Assembly (NCBI RefSeq): GCF_900102535.1
Contig: NZ_FNBP01000006.1
Location: 124,001 to 188,000 of the forward strand
Direction of reading: 5' to 3'
Length of the DNA: 64,000 nt
Source of the DNA: Sulfitobacter delicatus
Lineage (GTDB): Bacteria > Pseudomonadota > Alphaproteobacteria > Rhodobacterales > Rhodobacteraceae
Program-made: the position numbers and the translations under genes
Shown: positions 1 to 8,868 of the stretch, one piece after another
How positions within the stretch are numbered: the first letter of the stretch is position 1
Layout: the number at the start of each line of letters is the position of its first letter
The notes under the pieces: model-generated
What the model was told of the DNA's origin: nothing
What the model saw: only the letters and a program-made list of their open reading frames with translations
Databases searched by the model: none

Positions 1-810
1 GCCCGAGCCGTCGTTGTTTGCCAAATCTTGCATCACCACATGGTCGGCAGCGGTGCCGAGGTCTTCACCCGCATGGCGCATCCGCGCCGCGATTTCGCCC
101 ACCGCATTCCAGCGGATGAAAATCTCGCCATGTCCGGTACCGGAGACAGCGCAGGTTTCATTATCTGCAAAAGTGCCAGCGCCGATCATGGGCGTGTCGC
201 CCACGCGGCCCGGTGCTTTGGCCGTCATTCCGCCGGTCGAGGTCGCAGCGGCGATATTGCCTTCCCTGTCGCGCGCAACTGCGCCCACAGTCCCATGGCG
301 CCGCGCCGGATCGTCCGACACTTCGCCACGCGCGCGCATCTCCAGCGTTTCCTGAAGTGCATCCCAGCGGGATTGGGTGAAGAAGTAATCTTTGTCTCCA
401 AAAGGAAGGTTGGCTTGGCGTGCGATCTCCAGCGCGTTAGGGCCAATGAGCGTCACATGCTCTGTGCGCTCCATCACGGCGCGGGCCAGTTTCACGGGGT
501 TCTTGGGGCCGAAAACACCCGCAACCGATCCTGCGCGCCGGTCTTTGCCGTCCATCACGGCGGCGTCCATTTCTTGTTTGCCCTCAGAGGTATAGACTGC
601 GCCACGCCCCGCGTTAAACAGCGGCTCATCCTCCAAGGCGCAAACCGATGCAGTCACCGCATCCATGGCGCTGCCCCCGTCGCGCAGTACGGCCTCGCCG
701 GCCTCAAGCGCACGGGCGAGGCCCGCGTGATAGGCGGCCTCTTTCTCGGGTGTCATATTCACTTTCAAAATGGTCCCGGCACCGCCGTGGATAGCAAGGG
801 AATAGGTCAT
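1..810 (-). CDS. Isoaspartyl peptidase / L-asparaginase, Ntn-hydrolase family (C-terminus cut by window edge)
   Basis: This protein would cleave isoaspartyl dipeptides or asparagine. Family members are made as a precursor that cuts itself before a threonine, which becomes the nucleophile. The first 270 residues are visible. They start MTYSLAIHGGAG, the usual N-terminus of the family, and carry an FNAGRGAV segment. HGTVGAV places the predicted nucleophile at Thr174, followed by the MIGAGTFA segment. Family members run about 310-330 residues, so a short C-terminal piece lies off the left edge. The reading frame is open to base 1. The start ATG overlaps the stop of the upstream deacetylase gene by four bases, making it the last visible gene of a leftward operon. 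Role in degrading isoaspartyl or N-substituted amino acids is inferred. Confidence 0.88.
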   Translation of the reverse strand, partial: MTYSLAIHGGAGTILKVNMTPEKEAAYHAGLARALEAGEAVLRDGGSAMDAVTASVCALEDEPLFNAGRGAVYTSEGKQEMDAAVMDGKDRRAGSVAGVFGPKNPVKLARAVMERTEHVTLIGPNALEIARQANLPFGDKDYFFTQSRWDALQETLEMRARGEVSDDPARRHGTVGAVARDREGNIAAATSTGGMTAKAPGRVGDTPMIGAGTFADNETCAVSGTGHGEIFIRWNAVGEIAARMRHAGEDLGTAADHVVMQDLANNDGSG

Positions 811-1706
811 TTTGGTCCTTTCAGTCCGGCGTGCTCGGCGCAATAAGCCGCGATTTCGGCATGGGTAGCGATCCAGCAGTCGCCTTTGGATTTGATGTGG
901 TCGATCAACTCATCGAGAATGAAGATGCGCGAGCGGTAGCCGGTGACATGCGGGTGCATGGTTAGCAGAAACAGCCCGCCTTCGTCGTAAGCGCCGTCGA
1001 ACTCGCGGCGGAAAATGTCGAGCACGTCGGCGGGCGGCGTATAGGGCCGCTGCGCGCCAAAACGGTTCATCATGAAATAGACCGCGTCGTCGCGGATCCA
1101 TTCCACTGGCAGTTCGACGATCCCGGTCGGCTCGCCCTTCTCGACAATCTCGTAAGGGTCGTCGTCCGAGAAGAGCGAACTGTCGTATAAAAGGCCCATC
1201 TCGCGTGCGATCGACAGGGTGCTGGGGCTGTAGTCCCAAGATGGGGTACGCATGCCAACGGGGCGGGTGCCGGTGATCTTTTCCAGCGTATCAGAGGCGC
1301 GCAGCATCAACTCGCGCTCGGTTGCGCCATCGACTTGGGTGTTGCGCTCGTGAATCCAGCCGTGCAACCCGATCTCATGGCCTTCTTCGGCCAGACTGCG
1401 CTGTTCTTCGGGGTGCAGCAGGGCCGAGACGGCGGGCACGAAGAAGCTGGCCTTTACTCCATGTCGGTCAAGCACCTTGCGGATGCGCGGATTGCCCCGG
1501 CGCGCGCCATATTCACCCCAGCCGAGGCGAGCGATGCTCTCGCCGCCGTCGCGCAACTCATTGGTTTCATGGTCACTGTCGAAGCTCAGCGCCACCGCGC
1601 AGCGCGCGCCGCCGGGCCATGTTTTGGGCAGCAGGTTCTGCCCTGCGCGCACCTGTTCGACCAACCCGCGCCAATGCTCTTCGTCCCATTCATGCGGCTC
1701 GCTCAT
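807..1706 (-). CDS. Polysaccharide-deacetylase-family hydrolase (NodB fold)
   Basis: A 299-residue NodB-fold metallohydrolase. The metal-binding signature is visible as SFDSDHE near residue 35 and HGWIHE (H-x3-H) near residue 110. The GEYGARRGNPRI segment resembles the HP0310/PuuE/cyclic-imidase branch rather than chitin deacetylases. There is no signal peptide, so it acts in the cytoplasm, probably on a small amide, imide or ureide rather than on cell wall. I chose the ATG at 1706 because it overlaps the SDR stop by four bases; a longer in-frame upstream extension is an antisense shadow. Sitting with a creatininase-family enzyme and an isoaspartyl peptidase supports a role in cyclic amide breakdown, but the substrate is unknown. 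Confidence 0.82.
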   Translation of the reverse strand: MSEPHEWDEEHWRGLVEQVRAGQNLLPKTWPGGARCAVALSFDSDHETNELRDGGESIARLGWGEYGARRGNPRIRKVLDRHGVKASFFVPAVSALLHPEEQRSLAEEGHEIGLHGWIHERNTQVDGATERELMLRASDTLEKITGTRPVGMRTPSWDYSPSTLSIAREMGLLYDSSLFSDDDPYEIVEKGEPTGIVELPVEWIRDDAVYFMMNRFGAQRPYTPPADVLDIFRREFDGAYDEGGLFLLTMHPHVTGYRSRIFILDELIDHIKSKGDCWIATHAEIAAYCAEHAGLKGPK

Positions 1707-2455
1707 GCGTGTCCTCCATCGACGGATAGAATTTGCCCCGTGATCCAGCCCGCGCGGTCGGAACAGAGGAAGGTGACAGCGTCCGCAAGGTCCTGTGCGC
1801 GGCCAAGGCGGCGCATGTGGATGCCGCCGATGATCTGTTTCTGTCGCTCGCGGCCAAAGGCGTCCCATTGCTTTTCGGTCGAAGGGTTCGACAGAACGAA
1901 CCCGGGGGCCACGGAATTGACGGTAATCCCCTGCGGCCCAAGTTCCAGCGCCAGCTGTTTGGTGAGACCGACGAGCGCGTGTTTCGCGGCTGCATAGGCT
2001 TGGATGCCCGTAAGGCTGGGCCGCAGTCCTGCGCCGGAGGAGATCGTCACGATCCGCCCGCCGCCCGCTTGTTTCATCGCCGGAGCGAAACCTTGGGCGC
2101 ACCACATGGCAGCATCGACGTTGGCCTGAAAGATCGCATGCCAGTCGGCTTCACTAACCTCTTCCAGCCTGTGGCCCACCTGGCCACGAACGCCACCTGC
2201 CGAAGTCACCAACCCATCAATACGGCCATGATGTTCAGTGATCTCGCGACAAAGGGCCAAAGTTTGCGCCCGGTCGCCCAAATCGCCCTGATGTAGCGTG
2301 ATGCCTTCTGCCTCGAGCGGGGCGAGCCCGGCAGCGTCGATGTCCATCGCCGCCACGGTAGCACCTGCGCCGCGCAGTTCAGCTAGGATCGCTGCACCAA
2401 TGCCTTGAGCGGCACCGGTGACGGCAAAGACTTTACCTGTCAGATCAATCTTCAT
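1703..2455 (-). CDS. SDR-family NAD(P)-dependent oxidoreductase
   Basis: A 250-residue short-chain dehydrogenase/reductase. The cofactor motif TGAAQGIG lies near residue 14, and the catalytic YAAAK follows an SSGAG strand with its conserved serine. The C-terminus ends in the typical ITGQILSVDGG. The family oxidises or reduces a hydroxyl or keto group with NAD(P). The start overlaps the stop of the PanE-like gene by four bases and the end overlaps the deacetylase start by four, so translation is probably coupled along the operon. The substrate cannot be read from sequence; a hydroxy or keto intermediate of the adjacent amide-degrading pathway is likely. Confidence 0.88.
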   Translation of the reverse strand: MKIDLTGKVFAVTGAAQGIGAAILAELRGAGATVAAMDIDAAGLAPLEAEGITLHQGDLGDRAQTLALCREITEHHGRIDGLVTSAGGVRGQVGHRLEEVSEADWHAIFQANVDAAMWCAQGFAPAMKQAGGGRIVTISSGAGLRPSLTGIQAYAAAKHALVGLTKQLALELGPQGITVNSVAPGFVLSNPSTEKQWDAFGRERQKQIIGGIHMRRLGRAQDLADAVTFLCSDRAGWITGQILSVDGGHA

Positions 2456-3465
2456 GCGGGTAACAACAGGTTGACGAGGTCGGCAGATTGTTCGCGCTTG
2501 CCGTCTTCGATGTCATGAATAAGGTCGACCATCCGGGCCAAGGTCGGCACGGGTATACCCGCCGCGCGGCCCAAATCAACCATGACCCCGATCTGCGCAT
2601 CGACCTCGGTTTTGCGTTTGCGCACTGCAAGATCGCGCCAGATGCCGGAGTGGGTTTTGGCCGTTTCGCGGTTATGCGCGACCATTTTGTCCATCGCCAC
2701 ATCAATCGCGGCGGTGTCATTCGCGAGGAAGGCTGCGGGATCGAAGCCGTTGAACCCCAGCGGTGTGACACCTTCATGCGCTGCGAGGGTCATCACCTCA
2801 TGCCCAAGTGCCCTATAAGCGGCGCGGTGTTCAGGGCGGGCCATGGCGTCGGACATGCTGTCGGGCGTGAGAGCGGTGCAGAAGAGCAGGGAGCCATAGC
2901 CCATTTTGCCCCAGAGATAGCCCCAGATATTATCGGTTGCTACAGCATCCGGCTCGACCAGCTTTAGCAGTGCGTGAACTTCGGCGACGCGGTCGCTCAT
3001 GCTGCCGTCCAACTCGCCCACGGCCACGGCCGCGCGATTGCCGAAGAGGATGCGCCCCGCCTCAAGCCAATCCGCCCCATAGTTGACGAAACAGCCCACC
3101 GTGTTTTCCGCGCCGATCCGTGCAGCTATGACTTTTTCATTCAGCCCATTCTGGGCCGAGACAACGTAACCCCCGGGGGCCAGATGCGGGACGAGCATTT
3201 CCAACGCAGCAGCGGTGTGATGCGCTTTCACGCAGAGATAGATTCGCTCGTATTGTCCGGTCAGTTCGCCCGGTGTGCTGGCTGGCAAGACCTGAGTGAA
3301 CTCCTCCACCGGGCCTTCGATACGCAAACCGGTGGTGCGCATGGCCTCAACGTGCTCCTCGACAACATCGACCATATGAACGGCATGGCCGGCGCGTGCG
3401 AAGTAGGCGCCGAGAATGCCGCCGATGGCCCCGGCGCCCCAGATCAGAATGGGTGTGTCGCTCAT
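2452..3465 (-). CDS. Ketopantoate-reductase-family (PanE/ApbA) 2-keto acid reductase
   Basis: A 337-residue protein with an N-terminal Rossmann fold (WGAGAIGG near residue 10) and the all-alpha ApbA C-terminal domain. The family reduces 2-keto acids with NADPH, ketopantoate being the classic substrate. It is encoded inside a catabolic operon, with four-base overlaps on both sides, rather than with panB or panC. A dedicated role in pathway chemistry is therefore more likely than pantothenate synthesis. Family paralogues of this kind are common in catabolic clusters and their substrates are mostly unknown, so I give no gene symbol. Confidence 0.85.
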   Translation of the reverse strand: MSDTPILIWGAGAIGGILGAYFARAGHAVHMVDVVEEHVEAMRTTGLRIEGPVEEFTQVLPASTPGELTGQYERIYLCVKAHHTAAALEMLVPHLAPGGYVVSAQNGLNEKVIAARIGAENTVGCFVNYGADWLEAGRILFGNRAAVAVGELDGSMSDRVAEVHALLKLVEPDAVATDNIWGYLWGKMGYGSLLFCTALTPDSMSDAMARPEHRAAYRALGHEVMTLAAHEGVTPLGFNGFDPAAFLANDTAAIDVAMDKMVAHNRETAKTHSGIWRDLAVRKRKTEVDAQIGVMVDLGRAAGIPVPTLARMVDLIHDIEDGKREQSADLVNLLLPA

Positions 3466-4163
3466 GCCCAGTCACCCTCCAACTGTCCGCGGGTCTCGCG
3501 CACGGCGATCTCCCAAAGGCGGTCCGTATCGGCGTCTAGCTTTTGATAGACCCCGCCATAGTTGCCATCACCAATCAGTTCGCGCACACCTGCGGCATTC
3601 CGATCGCGGAGTTTGTCGAAGGGCACAAAGGGCTTTTGCTCATCCGGCAGTTCACGGCCGGGCAGGCGGGTCCAGGGAAAGTTCTCCATCCAGGAAGCAT
3701 GGCTCGCAACAGGATCGATCTCCTGCACACAGTTCCACGTCTCGGGCGCGCGCCACCAGTCGTGGAAGCGGCAGCGGGCACCTTCGTTGGCTTCCATCCA
3801 CTCCATGGTCACCGGCTGAACCGGGCTGTTACCGCCATGGCCGTTGACGATCAGCACGCGGCGGAAGCCGGTGGCATAGAGACTGTCGAGGATGTCGCGC
3901 AGGAGCGCCGCATAGGTGCTGAGTTTCAGCGACACCGAGCCGGGGAACCCCATGAAATAGGGTGTGAGGCCGTAAGCAACCGCTGGAAATACAGGCACGC
4001 CGAGCGGGGCAGCGGCATCGGCGGCGACTTTCTCGGACAGAATGGAATCGACCGAAAGGCTTAGATAAGCATGCTGTTCGGTGCTGCCGAGCGGTAGCAC
4101 GCAGCGGTCATCGGTTTTGAGGTACTCTTCGATCTCGAACCAGTTGCTTTCAGATATCTTCAT
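3462..4163 (-). CDS. Creatininase-family amidohydrolase
   Basis: A 233-residue creatininase-fold metallohydrolase. The metal ligands typical of the family are visible: GSTEQH (Glu29, His31), Asp39 shortly after, and the NGHGGN loop near residue 107. Known members open cyclic amides (creatinine) or cleave formamides in cofactor biosynthesis. The ATG at 4163 overlaps the gntR stop by four bases and gives the conserved N-terminus MKISESNW; a start 39 bases upstream is possible but less likely. As first enzyme after the regulator it probably carries out the operon's defining step, hydrolysis of a cyclic or N-substituted amide. True creatininase activity is not demonstrated by sequence. Confidence 0.86.
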   Translation of the reverse strand: MKISESNWFEIEEYLKTDDRCVLPLGSTEQHAYLSLSVDSILSEKVAADAAAPLGVPVFPAVAYGLTPYFMGFPGSVSLKLSTYAALLRDILDSLYATGFRRVLIVNGHGGNSPVQPVTMEWMEANEGARCRFHDWWRAPETWNCVQEIDPVASHASWMENFPWTRLPGRELPDEQKPFVPFDKLRDRNAAGVRELIGDGNYGGVYQKLDADTDRLWEIAVRETRGQLEGDWA

Positions 4164-5161
4164 TCTGCGGTGGCCTTTGTAGATTTGGTGGTGGCCCGGC
4201 ATCGTTCGATGGCAGGCAGGATTTCGGTGCGAATGGCGTGAATGTCGGGGGTGTGGCGGTATTCGAATGCGGTTTGCTCTGCACGCAGCGCGCGGCGCAG
4301 ATAGTCCGCCCCAGTTGCGTAGATAACGACATCTGCGTCGCGCATGGCCGCGGAAAGGCCGTCTTCGTCGCGTACCTTCATTGTCAGCTGCGTCACATGC
4401 GGTGCGAACCGCAGGATGCCTGCTTTCATAATGGTGACGAAACCGGGGAAGTAGGAGTAAGCCAAAGTTTTGGCGTCAGGCGGGATCGACGCCAGCGCCA
4501 CGCGGGTGGCTTCATTTGGGATCAGTGTGAGGCCGATGACTTCCACGCCGGGGAGGATCTCCCGGGCTTTGGCGAGGAGCGTTTTGGGCGCAATGACCAA
4601 ATCGATATTCTTGGGTGGGTTGTCGGCGATTTCTTCGAGGACGGCTGCGTCGATCTCGTCCCCTTCCGGCAGATGCTCGCGCAGTTCATCCGCGTAGGCG
4701 TGGGTGGCGTCGGTGAAGTTGCCCACCATAAGGATCCGGACGGGGCGAGGCGGAGCCGTGCTGGCCATCGAGATGCGCACCGCGAGTTCCGATGCGCTGA
4801 CCCCGCAGGATTTCGCAAGACAGAGCAGTTCAGAGATTTGCTGGTCCAACTGACGGAAACGTCCGTCGTTCGTGCGGTCGCCGTTGCCGCTTACAAATGT
4901 GCCCGAGCCCACGCGTCCGTCGACCAGCCCTGAGGTCTGCAAAGCGGCATAGACATTGCTGACCGTCACGGGCGAGATCTTCAGCCGCGCGGCGAGCGCG
5001 CGCACCGAAGGCAGGCGGGCGTCAGAAGGCAATTCGCCCGAGGCGATCCCGAACTCTAGAGCACCCCTCAATTGCACCGAAAGCGAGACGGAGGACTTGC
5101 GGTCCATCGCCTGTACGATTCGAGCCATGGCCCGTTCGAATATTTCTTGTTTGTCACTCAT
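4160..5161 (-). CDS. GntR-family transcriptional regulator with an unrecognised C-terminal domain
   Basis: A 333-residue protein. Residues about 18-90 form a GntR winged helix (LPSVRALAARLKISPVTVSN, then VGSGTFV). The C-terminal 200 residues do not look like FCD, UTRA or an aminotransferase-type MocR domain. They contain alternating hydrophobic strands such as VRILMVGNF and DVVIYATG, suggesting a Rossmann-like or periplasmic-binding-like effector domain. The start at 5161 places the gene divergent from the ABC importer at 5316. TATAACAC elements lie just upstream of both genes, consistent with autoregulation and control of both operons. The effector is probably the transported compound or a breakdown product. 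Confidence 0.82.
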   Translation of the reverse strand: MSDKQEIFERAMARIVQAMDRKSSVSLSVQLRGALEFGIASGELPSDARLPSVRALAARLKISPVTVSNVYAALQTSGLVDGRVGSGTFVSGNGDRTNDGRFRQLDQQISELLCLAKSCGVSASELAVRISMASTAPPRPVRILMVGNFTDATHAYADELREHLPEGDEIDAAVLEEIADNPPKNIDLVIAPKTLLAKAREILPGVEVIGLTLIPNEATRVALASIPPDAKTLAYSYFPGFVTIMKAGILRFAPHVTQLTMKVRDEDGLSAAMRDADVVIYATGADYLRRALRAEQTAFEYRHTPDIHAIRTEILPAIERCRATTKSTKATAE

Positions 5162-5315
5162 AACTATAACACTGCCCGAATTTCCAGCACGCGACAAGGT
5201 TATATCGCTGCTATAAGCGCGTATTGCGCGCATTATTGTTACATTTCTGTATTGACCGTCATAATAAACGCTGTCTAGTGTAACTGTAAGATATAACACA
5301 TGGAGGTTTTGACCA
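5162..5315. promoter_or_regulatory. Divergent promoter region with repeated TATAACAC elements
   Basis: This AT-rich 154-base spacer separates the leftward gntR operon from the rightward ABC importer. TATAACAC occurs at 5165-5172 next to the gntR start and again at 5292-5299 next to the importer start. The second copy lies in a loose dyad 5277-5300 with GTGT and ACAC ends. A TTATA/TATAA pair sits between them near 5200. A GGAGG ribosome site precedes the ATG at 5316. Binding by the GntR protein at 4160-5161 is inferred from position only. Confidence 0.45.
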
Positions 5316-6887
5316 ATGACTAAACTTACCCTGAAATCAGCCGTAGCGGCGCTGGCGCTGATGGCTGCCGCTCCGGCGGTTATGGCGGCCGATCTGGTCG
5401 TCGGCCTGCGCGCCGGTCCGGATTCGATTGACCCGCATTGGTCAACTCTAGGCTCTCAGGCCGAAGCACTGCGTCACGTTTTTGATACGCTCGTGGATGT
5501 CGATGAAAAGCTGCAGTTGAAGCCCGGCCTTGCGACAAGCTGGGAGGCGATCGACGACACCACTTGGGAATTCAAGATGCGCGAAGGCGTGACCTTCCAC
5601 GATGGCACGCCCTTCACCGCCGAAGATGCGAAGTTCTCGATTGACCGCATCCCGGAAGTGACCGGTCCGATGCCGATGACACTTTATACTAAGTACGTCG
5701 ACAGCGTCGAAGTGGTGGATGACTACACCCTGCGCGTGAAGACCAAGGGCATGGCGCCCTCGCTGCCCAATGACTTTACCCGTCTGTTCGTCGTTCCCTC
5801 CGAAACCGGCATGGAAGCGGGCAACGAAGAGTTCAACTCCGGCGAAAAAGCCATCGGCACCGGGCCTTACACTTTCGTGTCTTGGCAGCCCAAAGGCGAT
5901 TTGGTCCTGAAGCGCAATGACGATTACTGGGGCGGTGAGACCGCTTGGGAAAACGTCACGCGCCGCGAGATCCCCGAAGACACCTCGCGCGTCGCGGCTC
6001 TGCGCTCGGGCGAAGTTGACCTGATCAACTATGTGCCTGCCTCGGACTATCTGGCGATGAAGAACGACGGCGAGATCGACACCTTTGTGTCCGACTCGGT
6101 CTATATCCTGAACATCGCACCCTCGGTGAAGGACGAAGAACCGCAGCCGATTAAGGTCAACGGCGAAGAGGTCGACGGCAACCCGCTGCAAGACCTGCGC
6201 GTACGCAAGGCGCTGGATCTGGCGATCAACCGCGACGTGCTGGTCAATGTGGTGCTCGAAGGTCTCGGCACGCCCGCCAACCAGCTGATGCCCGAAGGTT
6301 TCTTTGGCTACAGCCCGGAACTTGGCAAGCGCGAATATGACATCGAGCAGGCCAAGGAATTGCTGGCCGAAGCGGGCTACCCGGACGGTTTCGAGATTGA
6401 TTTCACCTGCACCAACAACCGCGTGCCCGGCGATGCCGTGGTCTGCGAGGCACTGGCGCAAATGTGGTCGCGTCTGGGGCTGAAAGTGAATGCCCAAGCG
6501 CTCAACGGCACCGTCTTCTTCCCCGCCGCGGCGCGCGAAGAATACACCATGACCATGTCCGCATGGGGCACCCTGACGGGTGAGGCGGCCTATACCTATG
6601 GCGCGCTGACCCATACCAAGGACGCCGAGAAGGGCTTTGGCAACTTCAACCGCTCGGGCTATTCCAACCCCGAGTTCGACAAAGTCTTCGGCGAAGGTTC
6701 ACAGACCCTTGAGCCCGAAGCGCGCAAGAAGCTTTATGAGCAGGCCTCCTTCATCGCGATGGAAGACCGCGCTTTGATCCCCACGGTGATCTTGCAGACC
6801 GTTTGGGCCGCGAATGCGGACAAGATCGACATGACACCGCGTGTTGATCAGGAAACCCGTACCTACGCGATCACGCCGGTCGAATAA
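5316..6887 (+). CDS. Peptide/nickel-type ABC transporter substrate-binding protein
   Basis: A 523-residue periplasmic binding protein of the SBP_bac_5 (DppA/OppA) family. Residues 1-24 form a Sec signal peptide ending AVMA before ADLVVG. The family signature is spread through the N-terminal half (LATSWE, VTFHDGTPFTAEDAKFS, KAIGTGPYTF). It captures peptides or similar ligands and delivers them to the membrane complex encoded just downstream. A GGAGG ribosome site lies ten bases before the ATG. It is divergent from the amidohydrolase operon, so its ligand is probably that operon's substrate. Nickel transport is not indicated. Confidence 0.93.
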   Translation: MTKLTLKSAVAALALMAAAPAVMAADLVVGLRAGPDSIDPHWSTLGSQAEALRHVFDTLVDVDEKLQLKPGLATSWEAIDDTTWEFKMREGVTFHDGTPFTAEDAKFSIDRIPEVTGPMPMTLYTKYVDSVEVVDDYTLRVKTKGMAPSLPNDFTRLFVVPSETGMEAGNEEFNSGEKAIGTGPYTFVSWQPKGDLVLKRNDDYWGGETAWENVTRREIPEDTSRVAALRSGEVDLINYVPASDYLAMKNDGEIDTFVSDSVYILNIAPSVKDEEPQPIKVNGEEVDGNPLQDLRVRKALDLAINRDVLVNVVLEGLGTPANQLMPEGFFGYSPELGKREYDIEQAKELLAEAGYPDGFEIDFTCTNNRVPGDAVVCEALAQMWSRLGLKVNAQALNGTVFFPAAAREEYTMTMSAWGTLTGEAAYTYGALTHTKDAEKGFGNFNRSGYSNPEFDKVFGEGSQTLEPEARKKLYEQASFIAMEDRALIPTVILQTVWAANADKIDMTPRVDQETRTYAITPVE

Positions 6888-6904
6888 GACCTGATACCAA
6901 CCCG

Positions 6905-6941
6905 GGCGCCCGCTGCTTTGCTGGCGGGCGCCTTCCTTTTT
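6905..6941 (+). terminator. GC-rich stem-loop with T-rich tail after the binding-protein gene
   Basis: A nine-base perfect stem, GGCGCCCGC paired with GCGGGCGCC around an eleven-base loop, is followed by TTCCTTTTT. It sits between the binding-protein gene and the permease gene. This is the usual place for a partial terminator or mRNA-stabilising hairpin that keeps the binding protein in excess over the membrane parts. Confidence 0.7.
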
Positions 6942-6961
6942 GCTCCCATGGGCGAGGTCGA

Positions 6962-7936
6962 ATGCTCAGCTACTTTATCACCCGAATTGCACAGGCCATC
7001 GTCGTGGTTTTTGCCATGTCGGTCATTGTCTTTGTCGGGGTCTTTGCCATCGGCAATCCGATCGATGTGATGATCGACCCCGGTGCCACGCAGGCGATCC
7101 GCGAAAAGCTGATCGCGCAATATGGCCTCGATCAGCCCTTGGTCGTGCAATATTGGACGTTCCTGCGCAATGTCTTTGCGGGCGATCTGGGCACCTCGAT
7201 GGTCTATAACATCCCGGTTGTCGATCTGGTCTTCTCGCGCTTTCCTGCGACGCTTGAGCTTGTCGCCGTCTCGGTGCTGATCGCCGTGGGCGTGGGCATT
7301 CCTGCCGGTCTCTGGGCCGGCTACCGCCCCGACAGCATTGGCGCGAAGCTGGTCATGGCGCTCTCGGTGCTGGGCTTTTCGGTCCCGACCTTCTGGATCG
7401 GCATGTTGCTGATCATGGGCTTTGCGGTAGAACTCGGCTGGCTGCCCTCGGGCGGGCGCGGCGATGAGGCGACTTTCCTTGGCGTGTCCTCCTCACTCTT
7501 TACCCCCGATGGATGGAGCCATGTCATCATGCCCGCGATTAACCTGTCGCTCTTTAAAATGGGTCTGATGATCCGCCTGACCCGCGCGGGCATGGTTGAG
7601 GCCATGGGCACCGATTACGTCAAATTCGCCCGTGCCCAGGGGCTGCCGGACCGGCAGATCGTTTTCAGCCACATCCTGCGAAATATCTCGATCCCGATCG
7701 TGACGGTGCTGGGGCTTGAGCTTGGCTCGACGCTGGCCTTTGCGGTGGTGACCGAAAGCGTGTTCAACTGGCCCGGCGTCGGCAAGCTGATCATCGACTC
7801 GATCCTGCAACTCGACCGCCCGGTGATGGTATCCTACCTCATCATGGTCGTGATCCTCTTTGTCCTCATCAACCTCGTGGTTGATCTGGTCTATGCCCGT
7901 CTGGACCCGCGCGTCCGTTTGAAAGGAGGCGCATGA
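6962..7936 (+). CDS. ABC transporter permease, DppB-like
   Basis: A 324-residue inner-membrane permease with a short cytoplasmic N-terminus, a first membrane helix (AIVVVFAMSVIVFVGVFAIG) and about five more helices. The cytoplasmic EAA-type coupling loop reads RAQGLPDRQIVFSHILRN. It forms the translocation pore with the DppC-like protein encoded next, whose ATG overlaps its stop. It belongs to the importer whose binding protein is encoded at 5316. Confidence 0.93.
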   Translation: MLSYFITRIAQAIVVVFAMSVIVFVGVFAIGNPIDVMIDPGATQAIREKLIAQYGLDQPLVVQYWTFLRNVFAGDLGTSMVYNIPVVDLVFSRFPATLELVAVSVLIAVGVGIPAGLWAGYRPDSIGAKLVMALSVLGFSVPTFWIGMLLIMGFAVELGWLPSGGRGDEATFLGVSSSLFTPDGWSHVIMPAINLSLFKMGLMIRLTRAGMVEAMGTDYVKFARAQGLPDRQIVFSHILRNISIPIVTVLGLELGSTLAFAVVTESVFNWPGVGKLIIDSILQLDRPVMVSYLIMVVILFVLINLVVDLVYARLDPRVRLKGGA

Positions 7937-8868
7937 TGCCCGAGATCATCGCTGAAAACATCGCCGCCGTGCCCTCGGCCCCGCCGGTCGAGACGCGCGC
8001 CGAGCGGCTGCGCAACTTCTGGTCCGACTTTCGCGAGTCTTGGGTGGCCGTGGGCGCGCTTATCGTCATCGGCGTCCTGCTGTTTCTGTCCTTCGGCGCG
8101 CCGCTGGTCTCGCCGCAAGACCCCTACGACATGGCGATGCTCGACTGGCTCGACGCCTTTCTGCGCCCCGGCACCGAAGGCTCAGGCGGCTATGTCCATC
8201 TGCTGGGCACTGACAACGCGGGCCGCGACATGCTCTCGGCCATCTTTTATGGGCTGCGCACCAGCTTTGTGATCGGCCTCTCCGCCGGGGCGCTGGCGCT
8301 TTTGGTCGGCATCGCGGTGGGCCTGACGGCGGCTTACTTCGGCGGCCGGATCGAAGCGCTTTTGATGCGGATCGTTGATCTGCAACTCTCGATGCCCGCG
8401 ATCCTGCTGGCGCTGGTGCTGGTGGCGATGCTGGGCCAGGGGATCGTGCAGATCATCCTCGCGCTGGTGGTTGCGCAATACGCCTATTTCGCCCGCACCA
8501 CCCATGGCGCGGCCAAGGTCGAGCGCGGCAAGGACTATATCGAGGCCGCGCGCTCCACCCCGCTACCGACGCATCGCGTCTTGTTCAAACACTTGCTGCC
8601 CAATGTGCTGCCGCCGCTGATCGTTGTGGCCACCGTGCAGGTCGCCAGCGCCATCGCGCTGGAGGCGACGCTGTCCTTCCTCGGTGTCGGCCTGCCACTG
8701 ACCGAGCCGTCGCTGGGGTCGCTGATCTCCAACGGTTTCAAATACATCCATTCGGACCGCTACTGGCTGTCGATCTATCCCGGATTGGCGCTGATGTTGA
8801 CCGTAGTTGCAATCAACCTCGTGGGCGATCAGGTCCGCAAGGTGCTCGACCCGAGGAACAGCCGATGA
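7933..8868 (+). CDS. ABC transporter permease, DppC-like
   Basis: A 311-residue permease with an N-terminal cytoplasmic stretch, a first helix near residues 40-60, the family GTDNAGRD motif, and a C-terminal block of membrane helices with an AARSTPLPTHRVLFKHLLPN coupling loop. Two consecutive ATG codons (7933 and 7936) are possible starts; the first gives the ATGA overlap seen at every other junction in this operon. It pairs with the DppB-like permease. Confidence 0.93.
   Translation: MMPEIIAENIAAVPSAPPVETRAERLRNFWSDFRESWVAVGALIVIGVLLFLSFGAPLVSPQDPYDMAMLDWLDAFLRPGTEGSGGYVHLLGTDNAGRDMLSAIFYGLRTSFVIGLSAGALALLVGIAVGLTAAYFGGRIEALLMRIVDLQLSMPAILLALVLVAMLGQGIVQIILALVVAQYAYFARTTHGAAKVERGKDYIEAARSTPLPTHRVLFKHLLPNVLPPLIVVATVQVASAIALEATLSFLGVGLPLTEPSLGSLISNGFKYIHSDRYWLSIYPGLALMLTVVAINLVGDQVRKVLDPRNSR

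Noticed and set aside
28-846. 272-codon plus-strand open frame at the left end
   Set aside because: It lies antisense to a clear isoaspartyl peptidase gene with family motifs and is a GC-rich shadow.
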